From the NCBI GenBank assembly GCA_028292405.1, contig JAQGMJ010000005.1, positions 1 to 64,000 of the forward strand: 64,000 nucleotides of DNA, read 5' to 3'. The notes beneath the pieces are model-generated. The model was given only the letters and a program-made list of their open reading frames with translations. It did no database searches and had not been told where the DNA came from. Shown piece after piece: positions 31,848 to 41,400 of this stretch (positions within the stretch are counted from its first letter, which is position 1; each line of letters starts with the position of its first letter). A program made the position numbers and the translations under genes. The DNA comes from Betaproteobacteria bacterium (GTDB taxonomy: Bacteria; Pseudomonadota; Gammaproteobacteria; Burkholderiales; JAEUOS01).

Positions 31848-31887
31848 CTTATAAGCTGGATGAGCACGTGCCGGCGCGACCTTCGCC

Positions 31888-33069
31888 ATGCCCATTGAAA
31901 TCACTGACTTCATCCACCAAAGCCCCTTGTGCCGGGTGATTTTTCGTCCCCACGCCATCGACGCGCTGGGCGACGAGCTGGCGCGCGCCGGCATCACCCG
32001 GCCGCTGCTGCTGGCCGGCGGCGCGGTGTCGCGCGGCGCTGCCTATGCGCGCATGCGCGAGCAATTGGGCGCGCTGGCGCTGGCGGCGCATGAGGGCGTG
32101 CCGCCGCATTCGTCGGCGGAACTGGTCGGGCAACTGGCGGCGCGGGCGCGCGAGTCTGGCGCCGACGGCCTGATCGCCATCGGCGGGGGCAGCGTGTCGG
32201 ACACCGCCAAGGCCGTCGCCCTGCTGCTGGCCGAGGGCGGGCGCCTGGAAGATCACGCCAGCCGCTTCACGCCGCCGGACCGCTTGTCCATCCCGGACCT
32301 CAGACACCCCAAGCTGCCGATCATCGCCATTCCCACCACGGCCTCGGCGGCGGAGGTAACGCCGGGCCTGGGCGTGCGCAATGCCGAGGGCGTTAAGCTG
32401 CTGTTCTCCGACCCCAAGCTGGCCTGCCGGGTGATCCTGATCGACCCCGCGCTCAATCTCGAGGTGCCGGCGCCGCTGATGCTCGCCACCGGGATGAACG
32501 GCCTGGCGCATTGCATCGAGGGCCTGTATGCGCGCGGCCGTTCACCGGTGGCCGTGGCGTTGGCGCAGTACGCCATCCCGCGTTTCCTGGAAGCCCTGTC
32601 CGCGCTCGCCGCCGCGCCGCAGGAAATGGCGCCGCGCGCCGCGCTGCTCAGCGCCGCCCATCTTTCCGGCCAGGTGCTGCTGGGCGCGCGCACCTGCCTG
32701 CATCACGCGCTGTGCCACGTGCTGGGGGCCACCACCGGCATCGCCCACGGCGACGCCAACGCGGTGATGCTGCCGCACGCCATGGCCTTCAACCAGCCGG
32801 CCGCCGCCGAACTGGCGCAGGCCGCGCGCGCCGCCGGCATCGCCGCGTTCACCGACGACGACGGCCTGGCGGCGCACAAGCTGACCGCGGCGGTGCGCGA
32901 GCTGGGCGAGCGCATCGGCGTGCCGCGCCGCTTACGCGACCTCGGCGTGCGGCGCGAGCAACTCGCGGGCGTCGCCGAACATGCGCTGGGCGAGCGCGGC
33001 CTGTATTTCAACCCGCGCCGCGTCGAGAGTGCCGCGCCTTTGCTGGAATTACTCGAAAAGGCGTGGTGA
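31888..33069 (+). CDS. Iron-containing alcohol dehydrogenase / maleylacetate-reductase-like
   Basis: 393 aa. The dinucleotide-binding loop is AIGGGSVSDTAKA at about residue 95; TTASAAEVTPG follows as in the family. Metal-ligand histidines are in MNGLAHCIEGL and in the LHHALCHVLG...IAHGDANAVMLPH segment. The family reduces or oxidises alcohols, hydroxyacids or maleylacetate with NAD(P)H and one divalent metal. Maleylacetate reductase would suit the aromatic-degradation context, but sequence length is somewhat greater than those (about 350). Divergent from the LysR gene. Confidence 0.88.
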   Translation: MPIEITDFIHQSPLCRVIFRPHAIDALGDELARAGITRPLLLAGGAVSRGAAYARMREQLGALALAAHEGVPPHSSAELVGQLAARARESGADGLIAIGGGSVSDTAKAVALLLAEGGRLEDHASRFTPPDRLSIPDLRHPKLPIIAIPTTASAAEVTPGLGVRNAEGVKLLFSDPKLACRVILIDPALNLEVPAPLMLATGMNGLAHCIEGLYARGRSPVAVALAQYAIPRFLEALSALAAAPQEMAPRAALLSAAHLSGQVLLGARTCLHHALCHVLGATTGIAHGDANAVMLPHAMAFNQPAAAELAQAARAAGIAAFTDDDGLAAHKLTAAVRELGERIGVPRRLRDLGVRREQLAGVAEHALGERGLYFNPRRVESAAPLLELLEKAW

Positions 33070-33195
33070 ACAGGTGCCGCGAATAGCACCGCGCTGAACG
33101 CCACTGCGCAAAGCGGCGGTTATTGCCCGGGCGGCGCGAACTCGCGCCGGGGCGCGGGGTCGCATCTATTCCCCTCCCTGCTCTGTAAGTGCCGC

Positions 33196-34122
33196 ATGCC
33201 CACTCTTTCCCACCCCCTGCGTGCTGCCCTTTGCGCCATCCCCCTGCTGCTCGGCGCCTGCTCGCCCCTTCCGCTGATCAACGGCCTGGTGCCGTCGAAG
33301 ACCTACCAAGCCACACGCGACATTGCCTACGGCGCCGGGCCGCGCCGGCAACTCGACGTCTACGTGCCCGCCGGGCTGGCGCCCGACGCGAAGGCACCGG
33401 TCGTGCTGTTCTTTTACGGCGGCAACTGGGACGCGGGCAGCCGGGGCGACTACCTTTTCGCCGGCGAGGCCTTCGCCAGCCAGGGCATGGTGGCGGTGGT
33501 CGCGGACTATCGCGTCTACCCGGAAGTGAAGTACCCGGCCTTTCTCGAAGACAGCGCCGCTGCATTTGCCTGGGCGCGCAACAACATCGCGCGCTTCGGC
33601 GGCGACCCGCAACGCATTTACGTGGCCGGGCATTCCGCCGGCGCCTATAACGCCGCCATGCTGGCCTTCGACCCGGAATACCTGACGGCCGCCGGCGTCG
33701 CACCAGGCGCGTCGGGGAGGGCAGTGAGAGGCTTCATCGGCCTGGCCGGTCCCTACGATTTCCTGCCGCTGCACAGCGCCAAGCTGGAAGCGATTTTCGG
33801 CGGGCCGGATACTTCGCCGCTGACCCAGCCGATCACCCATGTCGGCCATGGCAATCCGCTGCCGCCCAGCCTGCTGCTGGTCGGGCAAAAGGACAGGACC
33901 GTCGACCCCGGCAATAGCGTGCGCCTGGCGTTGAAGCTGGGCGCCGCCGGCGCCCAGGTGGAGGAGAAGTTCTATCCGGACCTGGACCACGCCCGCCTGC
34001 TGGGCGCGCTGGCGGCGCCGCTGCGCTCGCATTTCGGCCCGGTGCTGCAGGACATTACTGCCTTCATCCGGCGGGACGGCGGCGTGAGCGGCCAGACGAA
34101 GCCGGCCGGTATCGCCAAATAG
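33196..34122 (+). CDS. Alpha/beta-hydrolase esterase lipoprotein
   Basis: 308 aa. Lipoprotein signal with LLLGAC at about 17-22. The hydrolase fold has the oxyanion HGG-type segment replaced by FFYGGNWDAGSRGDY, the nucleophile GHSAGAYNA, and the acid/His pair in VGQKDRTVDPG and YPDLDHARLLGAL. This is the carboxylesterase/BD-FAE class. The substrate is not predictable. It stands alone between an alcohol dehydrogenase and a small exported protein. Confidence 0.88.
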   Translation: MPTLSHPLRAALCAIPLLLGACSPLPLINGLVPSKTYQATRDIAYGAGPRRQLDVYVPAGLAPDAKAPVVLFFYGGNWDAGSRGDYLFAGEAFASQGMVAVVADYRVYPEVKYPAFLEDSAAAFAWARNNIARFGGDPQRIYVAGHSAGAYNAAMLAFDPEYLTAAGVAPGASGRAVRGFIGLAGPYDFLPLHSAKLEAIFGGPDTSPLTQPITHVGHGNPLPPSLLLVGQKDRTVDPGNSVRLALKLGAAGAQVEEKFYPDLDHARLLGALAAPLRSHFGPVLQDITAFIRRDGGVSGQTKPAGIAK

Positions 34123-34252
34123 GGGTGCGCCAAGCAACCCTTAAGGTGGGTGCGCGGGCTCGCCCGGCTTCCGGTATATTGCCGTCAAGGCAGGTCCCTC
34201 CCAGGGTGCATCTGCCGGCGCCGGCGTAGACCGGCATTCAGGGAGAAGCGCC

Positions 34253-34666
34253 ATGGGTCGCCATGGAGGACTTGCACGCATCGCACTGCTGGCGCTGGCC
34301 GTCGGCACCGCCACGCCCGCGCGTGCCGAACCAGGCATGCCGGCGCACGCCGAACTGGACCTGGCGCTGTTTCGCGCCGCTTCCTGCGACGCCCTGGTGA
34401 GCGAATTCGCGGCCGTGCGCGACGTCAACGCCGCGGCCCTGAAGGAAATGCGCCGCACCGATGGCGCCAGCCCGGACAACACCAGCGCGGGTGTGGCCGT
34501 CCTGGCGTCGCGCGGGTTGCGCAGCACGATGCAAAACGAGAACGCCGATGAGACGACGGCGCTGGCCGAACTTGCCAGCTATCGGCAGGCCATCGTCACG
34601 GTGGCGGAAGAAAAAAAATGTGCGCTGCCGGGGTCCGGATCCGGGCTCCACGCCAGGCCGCGGTAA
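34253..34666 (+). CDS. Small exported protein, unknown function
   Basis: 137 aa. Signal peptide to about residue 25 (ALAVGTATPARAEPG). The mature part is mostly helical, with one Cys early (AASCDALVSEF) and one late (EEKKCALPG) that could pair. GGAG is well placed upstream of the ATG. I do not recognise a family. Its neighbours do not suggest a role. Confidence 0.65.
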   Translation: MGRHGGLARIALLALAVGTATPARAEPGMPAHAELDLALFRAASCDALVSEFAAVRDVNAAALKEMRRTDGASPDNTSAGVAVLASRGLRSTMQNENADETTALAELASYRQAIVTVAEEKKCALPGSGSGLHARPR

Positions 34667-34773
34667 AACGAGGCGCCGGCGAGCCACACAGGATTCGGCA
34701 GGGAGGGGAAACGAATCCCGGACTTTCGGGGGCAATCAATGGCGGCGTGCCGCAGCGGGCGCGCCGCCGAACA

Positions 34774-35109
34774 TCAGCCGGCTGTCTTCAGGCGGATGTC
34801 GTTTTTCACCGACACCACGCCCTTGACGCCGCGGGCTATTTCGCCGGCGCGCTCGATTTCGCGGCGCGAATCGGAGAAACCGGAAAGCTGCACCACGCCC
34901 TTGAAGGTCTCCACCGAGATGTCGCGCGCCTTGACTTCCTTGCTGGCGACGAAATCAGACTTCACCTTGGTGGTGATCCAGGAGTCGTCGACGCGCTCGC
35001 CGGCGCTTTCCTTGGTGGCCGAGCCGGCGCAGGCGGCCAGGGTGGAAGTGCCGACGACGGTGCAGGCGATCATCAGCGGGGTGAGGTATTTGGCGATAGT
35101 GGTTTTCAT
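34774..35109 (-). CDS. BON-domain lipoprotein (OsmY-like)
   Basis: 111 aa. Lipoprotein signal with TSTLAACAGS (lipobox LAAC). Residues about 40-110 form one BON domain: DDSWITTKVKSDFVASKEVK, then VETFKGVVQLSGFSDSRREI and GVKGVVSVKNDIRLK. BON proteins such as OsmY and DolP bind membranes in the periplasm and respond to osmotic or envelope stress. Single-BON members of this length are common in betaproteobacteria. Confidence 0.92.
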   Translation of the reverse strand: MKTTIAKYLTPLMIACTVVGTSTLAACAGSATKESAGERVDDSWITTKVKSDFVASKEVKARDISVETFKGVVQLSGFSDSRREIERAGEIARGVKGVVSVKNDIRLKTAG

Positions 35110-35381
35110 CGGGTTTTCCTTTGTGGTCTTTATTTATTGGTCGTCGGTCTGGCGCGCATTCCTCAGGGATTGCGCGGTTTGTTACCAGTGCCGCGATGGC
35201 GAGAACAATACCGGGCGCTCGCCCGCCGGCTAGTCGGCACGCTGCTGAAAGCGGTGTAGGAATCCGCCGAGTCGCGCCGCCCGGCAAGCCGGCGGCCGAC
35301 ACCACACCCACAAATCGGGCCGCGCGCCCGGCGCCGCGCCGGTGCATGGCTTAATATTCAGGCCTGCCGGCTTGCGCCGGT

Positions 35382-36614
35382 TTGCCTTCGCCTTTCCCTT
35401 TCTCCTTGTCTGAAACCGCCCCCACCCATATCGTGATCGGCGCCGGCATCGTCGGCGCGGCGACCGCCTATGCGCTGCAAAAGCGCGGCGCGCGGGTGAC
35501 GCTGATCGATCGCGGCGAACCGGGTCGCGGCGCCAGCTACGGCAACTCCGGCGCGCTCAGCCCCGGCTCGGTAGCGCCCCTCGCCATGCCCGGCGTGCTC
35601 AAGACCGTGCCCGGCATGCTGCTCGACCCGCAGGGCCCGCTGCACGTGCCGCCGGAATACCTGTTCACCGCACTGCCCTGGCTGCTGCGCTTTGTCGCCG
35701 CCAGCGCGCCGGAGCAGGTGGCACGAATCTCAAATGCCTTGGCACAATTGCATGCCGGCGCGATCGACCGTCACCTCGAACTGGCGCGCGAGATCGGCGC
35801 GCCGGAGCTGATCATCCAGCGCGGCCACCTGCACCTGTATCCGGATGAAGCCGCGCTGGCGAAAGACGCCGCCGGCTGGAAGTTGCGCGAGCAGCATGGC
35901 GTGAAGTTCGAGCGCATCGGCCGCGAGCAGATCCTGGCCCTCGAATCGCAGGTCGGCCCGCGCTACCAGGTGGGAATCCACATGCCGGAGCAGGCGACGG
36001 TGGTGAACCCGTTTCGCTATGTCACGCGCATCGTCGCCGCTTTCGCCGCCAATGGCGGGCGGGTGGAGCAGGGCGAGGTGCAGCGTCTGGAGGCAACGGC
36101 GCCGCCAGGCAACAGCGGTTGGCGCTGCGTCGGCGCGGCACGCAGCTGGGAGGCGCCGCAGGTGGTGATCGCCGCCGGCGCCTGGTCGCTGCGCCTGCTG
36201 GAGGGCATCGGCATGCACGTGCCGCTGGAAACCCAGCGCGGCTACCATGTGACCTTCAAAGGCGTGGTAGCGCCGATCAGCCGCACGGTGGTGCTGGCCG
36301 ACCGCAAGGCCTTCCTGGCGCCGATGGAAGAGGGCTTGCGCATCGGCGGCACAGTGGAGTTCGGGGGCCTCGACCGTCTCCCGGACTACCGCCGCGCGCG
36401 CCTGCTGGCGCAGTTCGCGCGCGAAACGTTTGCCGGACTGGGCGACGCCCAGGAAGAGGTATGGATGGGCCACCGCCCCTGTTTTCCCGACACCCTGCCG
36501 CGCGTCGGCCCGGCGCCGGCGCACCCGGGCCTGTGGCTGGCCTTCGGCCACGGCCACCTCGGATTGACCGATTCAGTCAACACAGCACGCCTGCTGGCTG
36601 AGATAATCACGTAA
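35382..36614 (+). CDS. FAD-dependent D-amino-acid dehydrogenase-like oxidoreductase
   Basis: 410 aa. The FAD Rossmann motif HIVIGAGIVGAATAYALQKR is near the start, and GRGASYGNSGALSPGSVAPL follows, as in DadA. The C-terminus has IGGTVEFGG, GHRPCFPDTLPRVGPAP and AFGHGHLGLTDSVNTARLLA, all typical. The enzyme oxidises D-amino acids or similar amines to keto acids at the inner membrane. No ATG precedes the FAD motif: the start may be TTG at 35382 or TTG at 35406, neither with a good ribosome binding site. Confidence 0.88.
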   Translation: MPSPFPFSLSETAPTHIVIGAGIVGAATAYALQKRGARVTLIDRGEPGRGASYGNSGALSPGSVAPLAMPGVLKTVPGMLLDPQGPLHVPPEYLFTALPWLLRFVAASAPEQVARISNALAQLHAGAIDRHLELAREIGAPELIIQRGHLHLYPDEAALAKDAAGWKLREQHGVKFERIGREQILALESQVGPRYQVGIHMPEQATVVNPFRYVTRIVAAFAANGGRVEQGEVQRLEATAPPGNSGWRCVGAARSWEAPQVVIAAGAWSLRLLEGIGMHVPLETQRGYHVTFKGVVAPISRTVVLADRKAFLAPMEEGLRIGGTVEFGGLDRLPDYRRARLLAQFARETFAGLGDAQEEVWMGHRPCFPDTLPRVGPAPAHPGLWLAFGHGHLGLTDSVNTARLLAEIIT

Positions 36615-36774
36615 AGCAAAGGTGCGGGTGCGCGATGACGTTGTCATCAACTACCGGGCATAGGAAAAGAGAGATTGCGTTTGGGGAACGCGGTATCGAT
36701 AAGTCGTGCGCGGTGGTTGCAAGGGCGCGCGGCGTTCGGAATAACACGCAACCGCTTTCAGGGAAGGAAACCAG

Positions 36775-37401
36775 ATGAAAAAACCGCTCAAGACCGCGCT
36801 CATCGCGGCAGCCACGCTGTTCGGAATGACCCTCGCCGCCTCCAGCCAGGCCGCCGCCTATAAGTGCATGGACGACAAGGGCAAGGCGATCTACTCCGAC
36901 ATTCCTTGCAGCGCAAAAATAGCGCCGCCGAAAATCGAGCCGGCCAAGGCAATCGCCAAGGCGGCCGAGCCGGCGGTGCTGACCAAGCTCACCGAGAGCG
37001 AAGTGCTGCGCCTGATCGCCGTGACCGACGATTACACGCGCTCGTACAACCACGCCGACATTTGCAATCTGTACACCGCCGACATGAAGTACCAGATGAA
37101 CAACACGATGGTGAAACCGCCGCGCACCCTGTCGGCCGGGCGCGACGAGGCCTGCCAGGCGGCGCGCGACAGCGCCGAGCAGAGCAAGCGCGCCGGGTTG
37201 GTGGTGATCAGCGAGCGCGGCGCCACCAAGGTGAGCGTCGAGCCGGGCGACGCCCGCGCCAGCGCGGTCTATGAATTGACGATGCGCCTCACGCGCTACG
37301 ACCGCGTCATCTCGACCTACCATTGCAGCGCGAAAAACCAGGTCGTGCTGGTCAGCGGCAAGGCCCTGTTCTCCAGCGTCGACGAAACCTGCAAGCCTTG
37401 A
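36775..37401 (+). CDS. Exported DUF4124-domain protein
   Basis: 208 aa. Signal peptide to about residue 27 (LAASSQAAAYKCMDD). Right after it is the DUF4124 pattern YKCMDDKGKAIYSDIPC, in which two cysteines probably pair. The remaining 150 residues are not recognised but contain CNLYTADMKYQ and further cysteines (EACQAAR, YHCSAKN, ETCKP). AAGGAA before the ATG. Probably periplasmic; role unknown. Confidence 0.85.
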   Translation: MKKPLKTALIAAATLFGMTLAASSQAAAYKCMDDKGKAIYSDIPCSAKIAPPKIEPAKAIAKAAEPAVLTKLTESEVLRLIAVTDDYTRSYNHADICNLYTADMKYQMNNTMVKPPRTLSAGRDEACQAARDSAEQSKRAGLVVISERGATKVSVEPGDARASAVYELTMRLTRYDRVISTYHCSAKNQVVLVSGKALFSSVDETCKP

Positions 37402-37496
37402 AGCGGTAGCGGCTCCAAGGCGCCGCGGCTGCAAGCGCCGCCCGCTGCAAACCCGGCGCCGCCCGTTGCAAGCGGGGCCGCTTTAATCTCCGTTCG

Positions 37497-38477
37497 CTAC
37501 TCTGCTTTGGTGCCGGAGTCGCGGATCACCTTGCCCCACTTGCGCACTTCGGCTTCCACATAGCGGGTGAACACTTCGGGCGAGGTCAGCTGCGATTCAG
37601 CGCCATCGACTGCCAGGCGCTCGGCGAGGTCAGGCTGCTGCACCGCCTTGGCGACTTCGGCGTTGAGGCGATTGATGATCCGCGCCGGGGTGCCGGCGGG
37701 CGCGGAAACGCCGAGCCAGGAAGCGATTTCGTAGCCCTTCACGCCGGATTCGGAAATCGTCGGAATCTCCGGCGCCGCCTTCAGGCGCGTCAGGCTCGAC
37801 ACACCGAGGGGCCGCAGTTTGCCGGTTTTCACATGCGGCATCGCCGCCGAGACGCCGGCGAACATCAGGTTGACCTGGCCGCCGACGACGTCGAGCAGCG
37901 CCGGGCCGGTGCCCTTGTAGGGCACGTGGACCATATCCACCCCGGCCATGGTCTTGAACAGTTCGCCCGCCAGGTGCGCGCCGCCGCCGCTGCCGGCAGA
38001 GGCGAAGGTGAAGCCGCCCGGCTTGGCCTTGGCCTGCGCCACCAGCTCGGCCACGGTCCTGGCCGTCACGCTGGGGTGCACCACCAGCAGAAGCGGATAG
38101 GAAGCGACGTTGGTAACGTGGGCGAAGTCCTTCATGACGTCATAGCCCGGCTTCGGGTACAGCGTCATGTTGGCGGCGTGGCTGGAGGTCATCATGAAGA
38201 GGGTGTAGCCGTCGGGCGGCGCCTTCGCCGCCAGTTCAGCGCCGATGTTGCCGTTGGCGCCGGCGCGGTTGTCGATCACCACCGATTGCCCCAGGCCTTC
38301 AGAGAGCTTTTGCGCAAGGGTGCGCGCCAGGATGTCGGCCGGCCCGCCCGGCGGATAACTGACGATGAACTTCACCGGGTGGTTCGGGTATTCCTGCGCC
38401 TGCGCGGCGAACGGGTTGCCGAGGGCGAGCGCGGTCAGCGCGAGCGCGGCGCCGAGGATGGATCTGCGTAGCTTCAT
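37497..38477 (-). CDS. Bug/TctC-family solute-binding protein (6 of 10)
   Basis: 326 aa. Signal peptide ending NPFAAQAQEYPNHP. Hallmarks: SYPPGGPADILARTLAQKL, DNRAGANGNIGAELAAKAPP and VHVPYKGTGPALLDVVGGQ. Start 38477 has AGGAGAG upstream. It is 36 bp downstream of a creatininase-family gene on the same strand, which suggests the ligand is a substrate, or a substrate precursor, of that enzyme. Confidence 0.92.
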   Translation of the reverse strand: MKLRRSILGAALALTALALGNPFAAQAQEYPNHPVKFIVSYPPGGPADILARTLAQKLSEGLGQSVVIDNRAGANGNIGAELAAKAPPDGYTLFMMTSSHAANMTLYPKPGYDVMKDFAHVTNVASYPLLLVVHPSVTARTVAELVAQAKAKPGGFTFASAGSGGGAHLAGELFKTMAGVDMVHVPYKGTGPALLDVVGGQVNLMFAGVSAAMPHVKTGKLRPLGVSSLTRLKAAPEIPTISESGVKGYEIASWLGVSAPAGTPARIINRLNAEVAKAVQQPDLAERLAVDGAESQLTSPEVFTRYVEAEVRKWGKVIRDSGTKAE

Positions 38478-38513
38478 GGCTCTCTCCTGCGACTCAAAAC
38501 TCATTTAGACTCA

Positions 38514-39263
38514 TTAAAATTTGGGCGGCGTTTCGACCAGCGCGAGCTTCACCTGTTCGGCCAGGCTTTGCACCGCCAACTCGAAATAGCGCTTGCCGGC
38601 TTCGGCGGTAGCGGTGCTGGGGTCGCCCTGGTGGCCGTCTTTCGAGACGGCGGCATGCGGATAGTGAAAGAAGGGGCGCAGGCCCTGGCCGACCATGCGA
38701 TAGGTCTTGTCCATGTCGACGAGGTCGGGCCGCAGGTGCAGCATCAGGGAAGTCTCGGCGACGTTGGCGTGGCAGCGGCCGTAGCTCTCGTCGGTGGAAA
38801 ACCAGCTGCGCAATTCCGGGTTGATGTCCCACCAGCTCATCGCGCGCAGGCGCAGGCCGGGGTGCTTGACGCCGCTGTTGGCGATGGCGCTTTGCACCGG
38901 AAACTGGTTCGGCAGGTTGCCGTTGACGAACAGCACGCGGCGAAAGCCCTCCGCATACATCCAGTCGCACATCTCTTCGATGATGATCTGCAGGGTTTCC
39001 GGCTTCAGCGAATAGGTGCCGGGAAAGCCGCGGTGGTTCGACGAGTGGCCGTAGGGGATCGCCGGCAGCACCGGCACTTGCGTAATGGCCGAGACGCCGC
39101 GCGCGATTTCCTGCGCCAGCAGCCAGTCGACGTTCAGCGGCAGGTGCAGGCTGTGCTGTTCAACCGCACCGAGAGGCAGCATCACCATGTCCATGCCGGA
39201 GGCGATCAGGCTTTTCACCTGGGGATGCTTGAGCTCGTCAAGCAGGAGGGGTTTTGAGGTCAT
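38514..39263 (-). CDS. Creatininase-family protein with an altered metal site
   Basis: 249 aa. The creatininase fold signatures are present: LPLGAVEQHSLHLPLNVD (E35, H37 and D46 as metal ligands), HSSNHRGFPGTYSL, NVAETSLMLHLRPDLVD and GDPSTATAEAGKRYFE. The family motif NGHxxN, whose His binds the second metal, reads NGNLPN at 114-119, so this ligand is Asn. Family members hydrolyse cyclic amides such as creatinine or act on formamides in cofactor pathways. The change could alter metal content or substrate. The next gene encodes a Bug receptor. Confidence 0.85.
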   Translation of the reverse strand: MTSKPLLLDELKHPQVKSLIASGMDMVMLPLGAVEQHSLHLPLNVDWLLAQEIARGVSAITQVPVLPAIPYGHSSNHRGFPGTYSLKPETLQIIIEEMCDWMYAEGFRRVLFVNGNLPNQFPVQSAIANSGVKHPGLRLRAMSWWDINPELRSWFSTDESYGRCHANVAETSLMLHLRPDLVDMDKTYRMVGQGLRPFFHYPHAAVSKDGHQGDPSTATAEAGKRYFELAVQSLAEQVKLALVETPPKF

Positions 39264-39396
39264 TGCGGGAAGCGATGTTTGTTATGGACCAACAGTTTAA
39301 TCTCTGCGCGGCGCGCGTGCAGCCCTTTATTTGCAATGCAGCAATTTCCCGTACGCGCAACCAGCGGCGACCCTCGGCTACGCCCCATCAGCGCTC

Positions 39397-40833
39397 TCAG
39401 GCAGCAGCGGCCGCCAGGAACTCCACGATCACCGCCGACTTGCGCTTGCGGCCTTCGATGTAGGGCCGCAATACCCGAAACATCTCGCGGTCGAAGTCCT
39501 GCACGGCGCCGGCGGGCGAGACCAGGCACCAGCGATCAACCACGAAGCGCGCCTCGCGCCCGGTCGCGGGGTCGCGCTCGATCAACTCCACCGGCCCCTC
39601 GTGCGGCCAGGGCGGCATGCGTGCCGGCGCCAGCGCCTCGACCACGCGCAACCAGTGCGCCTCGACATTCTCTTCACCGCAACAGGCGCCAAGGCAGCGA
39701 TTGACCTGCCGGGCGAAGCAAGAGGTTTGCGGCGCTTCGTTCTTGCGCTTGCGCTCCAGCCCAAGGGTCTTCAGACACAGGTGGTATTCGTCGGCGAGCG
39801 TGGTGAGGGTAGAGCGCGCCGAGGCGCGCGAGGAATAGGGGCCATGCAGGTCTTCGAGCTCCGTGTGCGCCAACCCGGAGGCCTTGCGGTATTCGATGCC
39901 GCGCGCCTCATGATTCAGCACGATGGCCACCGGCTCGGTACGCCGGCGCAGTAGCACATTGTGCGAAGGCAGGCGATCACGGATCAGTTCGGCCTCCAGC
40001 AGCAAGGCGGACAGTTCGCCCGCGGTCTCCACCCATTCGATGCGCCGCAACTCCTCGGAGAGCCGCGCGCCGCGCTCGCTCGTCCAGTCGCCGGAGAAAT
40101 GCCCGCCGACGCGCTCGCGCAAACTCTTGGCCTTGCCGATGTACAGCGGGTGCTGGTTCAGGCCGTAGAACAGGTAGACGCCCGGGCCGTCTGGAATATT
40201 CACCAGCGTATCGACCGGCAGGTGCTTGGGCAACGAGGGCCGGCGCAGCACGCGCTTGACCGCTGCCTCCACGTCCTCCGCTTCGAACTTCTTTGCCATC
40301 GCCTGCGCCAGCGCGTGGGTCAGGCGCGCATCGCCCAGCGCACGATGCCGGTCCGCATTGCCCAGGCGATAGCGCTCGGAGAGTGCATCCAGCCCCGCAT
40401 GCTCCAGGTCCGGTTCCAGTTCGCGCGCCAGGCGCGCGGTGCACAGCGTGGGGACGAAAAACGCATAGCCCTCGCGCGCATAGGCCTGCTTGAGAAAGGC
40501 GTAGTCGAAGCGCGCGTTGTGCGCCACCAGCACCGCGCCTTCGAGCAGTTCGGCAAGCGTATCGGCCACCTCGGCGAAGCTCGGCGCATCGCGCACCATG
40601 TCATTGGTGATGCCGGTCATGGCCGCGATTTCCGGCGGAATCGGCAGCGGCGGCTTGACCAGGGTGGACCATTCGCGCGGCGCTTCGCCCGGGCGCAGCA
40701 TCACCACGCCGATTTCGGTGATGCCGTCTTCGCGCGGGGAGAGGCCGGTGGTTTCGAGGTCGAGAAAGACGGTGTAGGGAGAGAACATCGCATTACCGCG
40801 CCGGATGAAATCACGGCGCACGGGGTACAGCAC
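39397..40833 (-). CDS. DEDD exonuclease (DnaQ-like) fused to a UvrC/Cho-type GIY-YIG domain
   Basis: 478 aa. Residues about 18-185 are a 3'-5' exonuclease with all acidic motifs: FLDLETTG, HNARFDYAFL and HRALGDARLTHA. A GIY-YIG endonuclease follows at about 215-300 (GVYLFYGLNQHPLYIGKAKS), then about 180 residues with a CFARQVNRCLGACC cluster as in UvrC/Cho. This fusion is a known DNA-repair protein that may trim and incise damaged DNA. Start is GTG at 40833 with AAGGT upstream; Met at 40788 directly precedes the exonuclease domain and is an alternative. Confidence 0.92.
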   Translation of the reverse strand: MLYPVRRDFIRRGNAMFSPYTVFLDLETTGLSPREDGITEIGVVMLRPGEAPREWSTLVKPPLPIPPEIAAMTGITNDMVRDAPSFAEVADTLAELLEGAVLVAHNARFDYAFLKQAYAREGYAFFVPTLCTARLARELEPDLEHAGLDALSERYRLGNADRHRALGDARLTHALAQAMAKKFEAEDVEAAVKRVLRRPSLPKHLPVDTLVNIPDGPGVYLFYGLNQHPLYIGKAKSLRERVGGHFSGDWTSERGARLSEELRRIEWVETAGELSALLLEAELIRDRLPSHNVLLRRRTEPVAIVLNHEARGIEYRKASGLAHTELEDLHGPYSSRASARSTLTTLADEYHLCLKTLGLERKRKNEAPQTSCFARQVNRCLGACCGEENVEAHWLRVVEALAPARMPPWPHEGPVELIERDPATGREARFVVDRWCLVSPAGAVQDFDREMFRVLRPYIEGRKRKSAVIVEFLAAAAA

Positions 40834-40935
40834 AAGGTTACCTTAGCATGCGGCGGATTATCCCGTGTCGCGCCCCGCCGGTCGCGCGCCGTAAGATAAT
40901 GGGTGCCGCGCAACCTATTTCAACGGAGACAAACC

Positions 40936-41325
40936 ATGAGCGATGCCATCAAGGCCGAAATCAAAAGACTCGAAGACCGCCGCTTCCAGGCGATGATCGA
41001 CAGTGACTTCGCCACCCTCGAAGAGTTGCTAGGCGACCACCTGATGTACACCCACTCCACCGCGCAGGCGGACAACCGCGCCGAGTACATCGCGCTGTGC
41101 AAGAAGGGCGTGTTCAAGTACCTGAAGATCGACCGCCCGGTCGAAGACATGCAGGTGTACAACGGCGACACGGTGGTGGTGACCGGGCATACGAAGATGG
41201 ACGCAATCATCCACGGCACGCCCAAGCTGCTCAACAGCCGCTATACCAACGTCTGGGTAAAGGGAGTCAAGGGCTGGCAGATGGTGGTGTGGCAGTCGAC
41301 GCCGATTCCTGCACCTGCTGCCTGA
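40936..41325 (+). CDS. SnoaL/NTF2-like (DUF4440-type) protein
   Basis: 129 aa. Pattern of a cone-shaped NTF2 fold: IKRLEDRRFQAMIDSDFATL, LLGDHLMYTHSTAQ, then YNGDTVVVTGHTKMDAI and NVWVKGVKGWQMVVWQSTPI. Such proteins are small dimeric enzymes or binding proteins; the ligand is not predictable. ATG 40936 with GGAG upstream. Not obviously linked to a neighbour. Confidence 0.88.
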   Translation: MSDAIKAEIKRLEDRRFQAMIDSDFATLEELLGDHLMYTHSTAQADNRAEYIALCKKGVFKYLKIDRPVEDMQVYNGDTVVVTGHTKMDAIIHGTPKLLNSRYTNVWVKGVKGWQMVVWQSTPIPAPAA

Positions 41326-41400
41326 TCAGGCAGCAAATGTGAATCGGGCGGGACCGGTCACGCCGGCCCGCCCGTCCACTGTCTCCCCGCGCCTGCCTTT

